Of a DNA stretch of 8,696 nt, positions 1 to 5,078 are shown in pieces; the stretch's first letter is position 1, and each line of letters opens with the position of its first letter. The DNA lies in the NCBI GenBank assembly GCA_030705665.1, contig JAUZQA010000147.1, forward strand, positions 1 through 8,696, given 5' to 3'. Position numbers and translations under genes: made by a program. This DNA is from Bacillota bacterium (GTDB lineage: Bacteria; Bacillota; Bacilli; Bacillales_B; DSM-18226). The notes under the pieces were generated by a model. That model was not told where the DNA came from and searched no databases. It saw nothing but the letters and a program-made list of their open reading frames with translations.

Positions 1-6
1 TACAGG

Positions 7-43
7 AATCACAGAATGCTTAAATAGATTCTGTGATTTTTTC
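7..43 (+). terminator. Intrinsic terminator upstream of recA (probably of cinA)
   Basis: A perfect 11-bp inverted repeat, AATCACAGAAT (7-17) and ATTCTGTGATT (28-38), encloses a 10-nt loop and runs into a T-rich tract at 37-42. This is a classic rho-independent terminator for a + strand gene ending left of the window. In Bacillus that gene is usually cinA; this is inferred from gene order because none of its coding sequence is visible. Confidence 0.85.
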
Positions 44-189
44 TGCTTTTTAGGGTAGGTACACTCAATGGCAAAATTTATTTTCTGAAATCAAGCCGAA
101 ATTGATTAATTACTGGAAATTAAGTTGCAAAAAAGAAGAATGCCCTAGAGAATTCACGTTTTTCAACATAATTTCCGTCGGAAAATAAT
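44..189. other. Spacer between upstream terminator and recA control region
   Basis: No open reading frame with a credible ribosome binding site is visible here. A short palindrome, TTTCCG-T-CGGAAA, lies at 172-184 just before the LexA box. A TTTTCTGAAA core at 81-90 resembles the middle of a CodY box, but its flanks do not match. I see nothing else that can be supported. Confidence 0.5.
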
Positions 190-203
190 CGAATAGATGT
201 TCG
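190..203. promoter_or_regulatory. LexA (DinR) SOS box of recA
   Basis: The sequence CGAATAGATGTTCG fits the Gram-positive LexA/DinR operator form CGAAC-N4-GTTCG with one mismatch (T for C in the left half). As I recall, the B. subtilis recA box has the same CGAAT left half. It lies 9 bp upstream of the -35 hexamer at 213-218, a position suited to repression. RecA-stimulated LexA self-cleavage after DNA damage would relieve it, giving autoregulation of recA. Confidence 0.85.
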
Positions 204-212
204 TTTTTTTAC

Positions 213-241
213 TCGACAAATCGTAGAAAAGCAGTTATATT
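213..241 (+). promoter_or_regulatory. Sigma-A promoter of recA
   Basis: The -35 hexamer TCGACA (213-218) and -10 hexamer TATATT (236-241) are separated by exactly 17 bp, so transcription would start near 248. Each hexamer has one mismatch to TTGACA/TATAAT. The LexA box lies just upstream. Confidence 0.7.
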
Positions 242-298
242 ATATATAGGATTTTAATTTGATAGATTATCGCAAACATCTTGTGGTTTTTATAAATG

Positions 299-305
299 AA
301 GGAGG
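299..305 (+). promoter_or_regulatory. recA ribosome binding site, which decides the start
   Basis: AAGGAGG ends 8 nt before GTG 314, the ideal spacing. An in-frame ATG at 296 would put this site inside the coding region and has no Shine-Dalgarno sequence of its own. The GTG is therefore the true start. Confidence 0.9.
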
Positions 306-313
306 AAAAATAC

Positions 314-1351
314 GTGAGTGATCGTCAAGCGGCCTTAGAAATGGCGCTAAAACAAATCGAAAAACAATTTGGTAAAGGCTCAATTATGAAAATGGGAGAG
401 CAAACCGATACTAGGATTTCCACAGTTCCAAGCGGATCATTAGCTCTTGATGCAGCGCTTGGTGTAGGCGGTTATCCAAGAGGCCGGATCATTGAAATTT
501 ACGGACCAGAGAGCTCGGGTAAAACAACGGTCGCTCTGCACGCAATCGCTGAAGTCCAAGCAAAAGGCGGTCAAGCAGCGTTTATCGATGCCGAACATGC
601 GCTTGATCCAAAGTATGCCCATCAACTTGGTGTTAATATTGATGAATTATTATTATCACAGCCTGACACCGGAGAACAAGCCCTTGAAATCGCTGAAGCA
701 CTTGTTCGAAGCGGTGCAGTAGACATCATTGTTATTGACTCTGTTGCTGCCTTAGTTCCGAAGGCTGAGATTGAAGGAGAAATGGGAGATGCCCACGTAG
801 GACTGCAAGCACGTTTAATGTCCCAAGCGCTGCGCAAACTCTCTGGTGCCATCAATAAATCGAAAACAATTGCTGTTTTCATTAACCAAATTCGTGAAAA
901 AGTGGGTGTCATGTTCGGGAACCCCGAGACAACACCGGGTGGACGCGCGCTCAAGTTCTACTCAACAATACGTCTTGAAGTACGCCGTGCCGAAACATTA
1001 AAGCAAGGCAATGACATGGTTGGTAACAAAACCAAAATTAAAGTTGTTAAGAACAAGGTTGCACCTCCATTTCGGGTCGCAGAAGTGGATATTATGTACG
1101 GTGAAGGAATTTCCAAAGAAGGAGAAATCATTGACCTTGGTTCAGAACTGGATATCGTTCAAAAGAGTGGTTCTTGGTATTCCTATAATGATGAACGATT
1201 AGGACAAGGAAGAGAAAATGCCAAATTGTTCTTAAAGGAAAACCCTGAAATTCGTTTGGAAATTCAAAAGAAAATCCGTGAGCACTACGGCTTAGACACA
1301 GAAAAAACAGTTGCTGAAACCGACGACGAGCAATTTGAGTTACTTGACTAA
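314..1351 (+). CDS. recA: RecA recombinase
   Basis: RecA is the ATP-dependent DNA strand-exchange protein. It forms filaments on single-stranded DNA, drives homologous recombination and repair, and stimulates LexA self-cleavage. The GTG start gives 345 residues, normal for Bacillus, beginning [14 protein letters not shown] as in B. subtilis. The Walker A motif GPESSGKTT is at residues 64-72, catalytic Glu94 is in IDAEHALD, and the Walker B strand ends at Asp142 (VIDS). DNA-binding loop L1 is near 154-163 and loop L2 is at about 198-216 ([13 protein letters not shown]). The acidic tail ([10 protein letters not shown]) is typical. The gene is uninterrupted; some Bacillus recA genes carry introns. 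It has its own LexA-controlled promoter and its own terminator, so it is probably monocistronic. An upstream in-frame ATG (296) would add six residues but is rejected because of the ribosome binding site position. Confidence 0.98.
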   Translation: MSDRQAALEMALKQIEKQFGKGSIMKMGEQTDTRISTVPSGSLALDAALGVGGYPRGRIIEIYGPESSGKTTVALHAIAEVQAKGGQAAFIDAEHALDPKYAHQLGVNIDELLLSQPDTGEQALEIAEALVRSGAVDIIVIDSVAALVPKAEIEGEMGDAHVGLQARLMSQALRKLSGAINKSKTIAVFINQIREKVGVMFGNPETTPGGRALKFYSTIRLEVRRAETLKQGNDMVGNKTKIKVVKNKVAPPFRVAEVDIMYGEGISKEGEIIDLGSELDIVQKSGSWYSYNDERLGQGRENAKLFLKENPEIRLEIQKKIREHYGLDTEKTVAETDDEQFELLD

Positions 1352-1353
1352 TC

Positions 1354-1388
1354 AAAAGAGTAAAGCCCAAAATGGGTTTTACTCTTTT
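1354..1388 (+). terminator. recA terminator
   Basis: A 15-bp stem (1354-1368 with 1374-1388, one G-T pair) encloses the 5-nt loop AAAAT three bases after the recA stop codon. The 3' arm ends in TTTT and the 5' arm begins AAAA, so the hairpin could also work in the opposite direction, although the T tract beyond the stem is short. Confidence 0.8.
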
Positions 1389-1486
1389 AGTACATAATTT
1401 TATCCATTTGACAATCTTCATACGTTAGTCTCAAAATAATACATAAACATCATCCCAATAGTCGAAAGCCTTGAAATGACTAACCC

Positions 1487-1515
1487 TTGACAATAAATAG
1501 GTACACCTTTACAAT
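1487..1515 (+). promoter_or_regulatory. Sigma-A promoter of rny
   Basis: TTGACA (1487-1492, perfect -35) and TACAAT (1510-1515, one mismatch) are separated by 17 bp, so transcription should start near 1522. This is the best promoter in the window and lies after the recA terminator, so rny is probably transcribed independently of recA. Confidence 0.85.
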
Positions 1516-1521
1516 TAATAT

Positions 1522-1652
1522 GTATATTTTACATTTTTGGTAATATTACAACGCTTAAAAGCCTTAGTGCTTGCTGTATGTTGAATTAAACAATGTACAT
1601 GCCGACACTTAAAAAAACGTAACAAAAGTTCATAGCAAGAGGAGGTGTAACG
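1522..1652 (+). other. Leader (5' UTR) of rny, about 130 nt
   Basis: If the promoter at 1487-1515 is used, rny mRNA carries an unusually long untranslated leader. It contains a 10-bp palindrome, GTAATATTAC (1540-1549). CTTGCT (1570-1575) can pair with AGCAAG (1634-1639), which abuts the ribosome binding site; ATG (1578-1580) and CAT (1631-1633) extend the pairing past a bulge. No known riboswitch is recognised, and no small ORF with a ribosome binding site was found. Confidence 0.45.
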
Positions 1653-3212
1653 ATGGAACCAATTACAATCATCTCCATTTTGCTTGGCCTTATCGTCGGT
1701 GCGGTTGTTGGATATTTTATACGGAAATCAATTGCAGAAGCAAAAATAGCGGGAGCTAGAGGTGCTGCTGATCAAATTCTTGACGATGCAAAACGTGAAG
1801 CAGACTCTTTGAAAAAAGAAGCACTGCTTGAGGCAAAGGATGAAATTCACAAACTTCGGACAGAAGCCGAACGTGAGGTTCGTGATCGAAGAAATGAACT
1901 GCAAAAACAAGAAAACCGTTTACTGCAAAGAGAAGAGAATTTAGATCGAAAAGATGAATCACTTAATAAACGTGAGATTCTTTTAGAAAAGAAGGATGAT
2001 TCTCTTAACCAAAGACAACAACATATTGAAGAGATGGAAAGCAAAGTGGACGAGTTGGTACAATTACAACAAGCTGAACTTGAAAGAATTTCAAGCTTGA
2101 ACCGCGAAGAAGCTAAGGCGATCATTTTAGAACGTACTGAAAAAGAATTAGCGTACGATCTTGCGGTAATGATCAAAGAAAATGAAACTCGTATTAAAGA
2201 GGAATCTGATAAAAAGGCGAAGGAAATTCTATCGCTGGCAATCCAGCGTTGCGCTGCTGACCATGTAGCCGAAACAACAGTTTCTGTAGTAAACCTTCCA
2301 AATGATGAGATGAAAGGCCGGATAATCGGCCGTGAAGGACGTAATATTCGTACCCTTGAAACATTAACAGGGATTGATTTAATCATCGATGATACACCTG
2401 AAGCAGTCATTCTATCAGGTTTTGATCCTATTCGCCGTGAAACGGCTCGCTTGGCACTTGAGAAACTTGTCCAAGATGGACGGATCCATCCTGCACGAAT
2501 TGAAGAAATGGTTGAAAAATCGCGCCGTGAGGTTGATGATCATATCCGTGAAGTAGGAGAACAAACTACGTTTGAAGTTGGAGTCCATGGACTTCACCCG
2601 GATCTTATCAAGATTCTTGGACGATTAAAGTACCGTACAAGTTACGGACAAAACGTATTAAAGCACTCAATAGAGGTTGCACAGCTTTCTGGCTTACTTG
2701 CAGCAGAGTTGGGTGAAGATGAAACATTGGCACGTCGTTCAGGCTTACTTCATGATATTGGTAAAGCAATTGACCATGAAGTGGAAGGAAGCCATGTAGA
2801 AATTGGTGTTGAACTTGCTACTAAATACAAAGAGCACCCTGTTGTCATTAACAGTATTGCTTCACATCATGGGGACACAGAGCCTACATCGATTATTGCA
2901 GTGCTTGTTGCTGCTGCCGATGCTTTATCAGCCGCAAGACCGGGAGCACGAAGTGAAACGCTTGAAAACTATATTCGACGATTAGAAAAGCTTGAAGAAA
3001 TTTCTGAATCGCACGAAGGCGTAGAAAAGTCATTTGCCATTCAGGCTGGACGTGAAGTACGGATTATTGTAAAACCAGAAACAATTGATGATCTGGCAGC
3101 ACATCGACTTGCAAGGGATATTCGCAAACAGATCGAAGAAGAGCTGGATTATCCTGGTCATATAAAGGTTACAGTTATACGTGAAACACGAGCTGTTGAA
3201 TATGCAAAATAA
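1653..3212 (+). CDS. rny: RNase Y endoribonuclease
   Basis: RNase Y is the membrane-anchored endoribonuclease that starts bulk mRNA decay and matures some transcripts and riboswitch RNAs in Firmicutes. The 519 residues match the family (520 in B. subtilis). An N-terminal membrane helix spans about residues 4-23, followed by Arg-Lys. A long charged coiled coil, rich in Glu, Lys, Arg and Gln, runs from about 30 to 200. A KH RNA-binding domain follows, with its GxxG loop (GREG) at 226-229. The HD phosphohydrolase domain starts near 335, with the metal-binding His367-Asp368 pair in GLLHDIGKA and a downstream HH at 405-406. AGGAGGTG at 1640-1647 precedes ATG 1653. In related genomes this gene (formerly ymdA) is next to ymdB, as here, but each gene has its own promoter in this window. 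Confidence 0.98.
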   Translation: MEPITIISILLGLIVGAVVGYFIRKSIAEAKIAGARGAADQILDDAKREADSLKKEALLEAKDEIHKLRTEAEREVRDRRNELQKQENRLLQREENLDRKDESLNKREILLEKKDDSLNQRQQHIEEMESKVDELVQLQQAELERISSLNREEAKAIILERTEKELAYDLAVMIKENETRIKEESDKKAKEILSLAIQRCAADHVAETTVSVVNLPNDEMKGRIIGREGRNIRTLETLTGIDLIIDDTPEAVILSGFDPIRRETARLALEKLVQDGRIHPARIEEMVEKSRREVDDHIREVGEQTTFEVGVHGLHPDLIKILGRLKYRTSYGQNVLKHSIEVAQLSGLLAAELGEDETLARRSGLLHDIGKAIDHEVEGSHVEIGVELATKYKEHPVVINSIASHHGDTEPTSIIAVLVAAADALSAARPGARSETLENYIRRLEKLEEISESHEGVEKSFAIQAGREVRIIVKPETIDDLAAHRLARDIRKQIEEELDYPGHIKVTVIRETRAVEYAK

Positions 3213-3241
3213 AGCGGTGCACATGCACCGCTTTATTTTTT
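3208..3241 (+). terminator. rny terminator overlapping the stop codon
   Basis: A GC-rich perfect stem (3208-3220 with 3225-3237; core AAAGCGGTGC/GCACCGCTTT) has a 4-nt ACAT loop and ends in a T run at 3236-3241. The left arm begins two bases before the rny TAA at 3210-3212, so the stop codon lies inside the hairpin. Confidence 0.92.
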
Positions 3242-3248
3242 CGACCAT

Positions 3249-3277
3249 TTAGCGAAAATCTAAATGTATGCTACAAT
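3249..3277 (+). promoter_or_regulatory. Extended -10 promoter of ymdB
   Basis: TGC-TACAAT (3269-3277) is an extended -10 element with one mismatch to TATAAT. The -35 position 17 bp upstream (3249-3254, TTAGCG) is poor, as is common for extended -10 promoters. Its place between the rny terminator and ymdB supports separate expression. Confidence 0.6.
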
Positions 3278-3316
3278 TTACATTAAAATAAAGTTTACTT
3301 AAGAAAGGGCTTTTAC

Positions 3317-4114
3317 ATGAATTTATTGTTTATTGGTGATGTTGTCGGTTCACCGGGAAGAGATATGATTAAAGAATACGTACCGAAATTAAAAGAAAAA
3401 TATCGGCCGCAAATTACCATTATTAATGGGGAAAACTCCGCATCGGGGAGAGGAATTACTGAAAAAATCTATCGGCAGTTTTTAGAGGTGGGTGCACAAG
3501 CGGTAACGCTTGGAAACCATGCTTGGGACAATCGGGAAGTTTTCGAATTTATTAACGATGCGAAGTACTTGGTTCGACCTGCCAATTTTCCAGAAGGAAC
3601 TCCTGGAAAAGGAATTGCTTATTTAAAATTTAATGACTTGGAAGTAGCGATTATCAATTTACAAGGGCGCACATTTATGAACCCGCTCGATTGCCCTTTT
3701 AAAAAAGCTGATGAATTAGTTACCCAGGCCCGTGCACGGACACCATTTATTTTTGTAGACTTCCATGCAGAAGTAACAAGTGAAAAACAAGCAATGGGCT
3801 GGTATTTAGATGGAAGAGTCAGTGCAGTCGTTGGAACACATACACATGTTCAAACTGCGGACAAACGAATTTTACCTGGGGGAACAGGCTATTTAACGGA
3901 TGTAGGCATGACAGGTCCGTATGATGGGATTCTGGGAATGGAAAAAGAAGCAGTACTTAAGAGGTTCCTAACAAGCCTTCCTTCGCGTTTTGAGGTGTCT
4001 ACAACGGGGAGAACACAGCTTAGTGCTGTTTTGATTGAACTTGATCGTAAGACTGGATTTACAAAGAAAATGGAAACCATACTAATCAATGATGATCATC
4101 CCTTTTATTCATAA
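3317..4114 (+). CDS. ymdB: YmdB metallophosphoesterase (cyclic nucleotide phosphodiesterase)
   Basis: YmdB is a dimetal phosphoesterase. In B. subtilis it hydrolyses 2',3'-cyclic nucleotides, and its loss affects biofilm formation, motility switching, nanotubes and sporulation. The protein has 265 residues, the usual family size. All expected metal and active-site residues are present at the family positions: Asp8 (IGDVVGSPGR), Glu39-Asn40 (INGENSASG), Asn67-His68 (LGNHAWDN), His150 (DFHAEVTSEK), and His175 with His177 (GTHTHVQTAD). There is no signal peptide or membrane helix, so it is cytoplasmic. AAAGGG (3304-3309) lies 7 nt before ATG 3317. It follows rny as in other Bacillus species but is separated from it by a strong terminator and has its own promoter. 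I see no clear GC-rich terminator after it. Confidence 0.96.
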   Translation: MNLLFIGDVVGSPGRDMIKEYVPKLKEKYRPQITIINGENSASGRGITEKIYRQFLEVGAQAVTLGNHAWDNREVFEFINDAKYLVRPANFPEGTPGKGIAYLKFNDLEVAIINLQGRTFMNPLDCPFKKADELVTQARARTPFIFVDFHAEVTSEKQAMGWYLDGRVSAVVGTHTHVQTADKRILPGGTGYLTDVGMTGPYDGILGMEKEAVLKRFLTSLPSRFEVSTTGRTQLSAVLIELDRKTGFTKKMETILINDDHPFYS

Positions 4115-4182
4115 ACGGTAACATAGACTTAAGCTTTGAAACTCAAAAAAATTACATTCTAGATGAGCTCTTTTTTGTCCAA

Positions 4183-4212
4183 GCCGGAATAAGTTTTTTC
4201 CCTCTCGAATAT
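4183..4212 (+). promoter_or_regulatory. Probable sigma-H promoter of spoVS
   Basis: GCCGGAATA (4183-4191) matches the sigma-H -35 consensus RNAGGAWWW with one mismatch. CTCGAATAT (4204-4212) matches the -10 consensus RNNGAATWW with one mismatch. The 12-bp gap is the normal sigma-H spacing. spoVS of B. subtilis is known to depend on sigma-H, which supports the call. Transcription would start near 4219. Confidence 0.65.
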
Positions 4213-4221
4213 AGTAGCAGT

Positions 4222-4238
4222 GGAATATTATATATTCC
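4222..4238. repeat. Inverted repeat between the sigma-H promoter and spoVS
   Basis: GGAATAT-TAT-ATATTCC is a perfect 7-bp inverted repeat with a 3-bp centre, starting about 3 bp after the predicted spoVS transcription start. It could be an operator or a weak 5' mRNA hairpin. I do not recognise it as the site of a known regulator. Confidence 0.5.
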
Positions 4239-4294
4239 TGATTAGATCATGAAACTGCTCATGCGGGATCGGGATATACAAGGAGGAGCTAGGA

Positions 4295-4555
4295 ATGGAA
4301 ATATTAAAAGTTTCAGCAAAATCTAATCCTAATTCTGTAGCTGGTGCACTAGCCGGAGTGCTGCGAGAAAGAGGTGCAGCAGAAATTCAGGCAATAGGTG
4401 CGGGGGCATTAAATCAAGCCGTAAAGGCCGTAGCAATTGCTCGAGGTTTTGTAGCACCTAGCGGAGTTGATTTGATTTGCATCCCGGCGTTTACGGATAT
4501 CCAGATTGATGGGGAAGAACGCACAGCTATAAAATTAATTGTGGAACCGCGGTAA
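4295..4555 (+). CDS. spoVS: Stage V sporulation protein S
   Basis: SpoVS is a small (86 residues), highly conserved Alba-like protein. In B. subtilis its loss blocks sporulation at stage V, with poor spore coat assembly and heat resistance, and it also influences septation; its molecular activity is unsettled. The sequence MEILKVSAKSNPNSVAGALA is almost identical to the B. subtilis protein as I remember it. The full family length is present, ending IKLIVEPR. A strong AAGGAGG (4280-4286) sits 8 nt before ATG 4295. A likely sigma-H promoter upstream and a terminator downstream make it a single-gene unit expressed at the start of sporulation. Homologues also occur in non-sporulating bacteria, so the family is not strictly sporulation-specific. 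Confidence 0.97.
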   Translation: MEILKVSAKSNPNSVAGALAGVLRERGAAEIQAIGAGALNQAVKAVAIARGFVAPSGVDLICIPAFTDIQIDGEERTAIKLIVEPR

Positions 4556-4577
4556 AAAACTAAAACATAATGAATCT

Positions 4578-4609
4578 GCCTGCTTGAGCATACACAAGCA
4601 GGCTTTTTT
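4578..4609 (+). terminator. spoVS terminator
   Basis: A 9-bp GC-rich stem, GCCTGCTTG (4578-4586) with CAAGCAGGC (4595-4603), has an 8-nt loop and is followed by six T residues. It lies 22 bp after the spoVS stop codon. Confidence 0.93.
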
Positions 4610-4610
4610 A

Positions 4611-4897
4611 TGACGAAATTTGTAGAAGGTCACTAGAGGTGAAGGTTTTACCAGTATATGTAATTTTCTCTTTGGAATATAACATTGTCGAAAGGTAAAG
4701 TTTATTATTATAGTAAAATATCTAAAATATATTTTTGAAATAATATTAGAAATAATATTTATAGCATAAATTAGGATGAAACCCAGTAATAACTAGGCTA
4801 AACGATACTAATTATTATATAAAATTAATAAAATAACTAGTAATTTTTAAATAATAAAAAAATATTCATATTTTAGACAAAATTTGAGCCGAAAGGG
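4611..4897. other. AT-rich spacer between spoVS and korA, no gene seen
   Basis: There is no gene with a credible ribosome binding site. Bases 4701-4880 are about 86% A+T by my count, well above the neighbouring genes. Visible elements are an exact Spo0A-type box TGTCGAA (4686-4692), a tandem repeat of GAAATAATATT (4737-4747 and 4749-4759), and A/T tracts at about 4838-4875 just upstream of the korA promoter that could act as an UP element. I see no remnant of tdh or kbl, which occupy this position in B. subtilis. Confidence 0.6.
4737..4759. repeat. Short tandem repeat in the korA upstream region
   Basis: GAAATAATATT occurs twice, at 4737-4747 and 4749-4759, giving a 12-bp period. In DNA this AT-rich it may be chance or slippage; no function is evident. 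Confidence 0.5.
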
Positions 4898-4926
4898 TTG
4901 CAATTTTCGATACTTAGGTCTAGAAT
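4898..4926 (+). promoter_or_regulatory. Sigma-A promoter of korAB
   Basis: TTGCAA (4898-4903) and TAGAAT (4921-4926) are separated by exactly 17 bp, placing the start near 4933. Upstream A/T tracts could strengthen it. The -35 lies within an imperfect symmetry, CGAAA (4890-4894) with TTTCG (4905-4909). The korA leader would be about 145 nt. Confidence 0.7.
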
Positions 4927-4940
4927 TGTAAGCGTTTAGT
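4926..4940. promoter_or_regulatory. CcpA cre-like site on the korAB promoter
   Basis: TTGTAAGCGTTTAGT fits the cre consensus WTGNAANCGNWNNCW with only one mismatch (G for C at position 14). It overlaps the end of the -10 box and the predicted transcription start, a place where CcpA binding represses. This suggests carbon catabolite repression of korAB, as for several central-metabolism genes in Bacillus. A second AAGCGTTTA core lies at 4982-4990. Confidence 0.6.
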
Positions 4941-5078
4941 ACATATCCATTAATCTATTTTTTACGTAAAAGAACATGTTGAAGCGTTTAATTCTCGTGG
5001 TCTACATGGATGATACTAACAACAATTATTAACGCAAAAGCTTTAATTATTCTTTACATATCTAAAGGGGTGTAAGTC

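Noticed and set aside
79..93. CodY-like box with a TTTTCTGAAA core
   Set aside because: Only 11 of 15 consensus bases match, and it is about 100 bp upstream of the recA -10 region.
622..954. Minus-strand ORF of 110 codons inside recA
   Set aside because: It is a shadow of the recA reading frame with no ribosome binding site and unconvincing protein composition.
1408..1440. Second TTGACA -35 (1408-1413) after recA
   Set aside because: No acceptable -10 lies 16-18 bp downstream (TCAAAA at 17 bp); the promoter at 1487-1515 is far better.
1546..1560. cre-like site on the minus strand in the rny leader
   Set aside because: It lacks the TG of the consensus and has a further mismatch, so it is too weak to report as a site.
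1847..2410. Minus-strand ORF of 187 codons inside rny
   Set aside because: Its Ser/Arg-rich product is the antisense shadow of the charged RNase Y coiled coil, and no start signals are seen.
4115..4180. Possible ymdB terminator (CAAAAAA with TTTTTTG)
   Set aside because: The pairing is only A-T rich with a long loop and no GC stem, so it is not a convincing terminator.
4639..4698. 19-codon ORF starting at GTG 4639 after the spoVS terminator
   Set aside because: Only a weak AGAAGG precedes it, no promoter is clear, and the peptide has no recognisable features.
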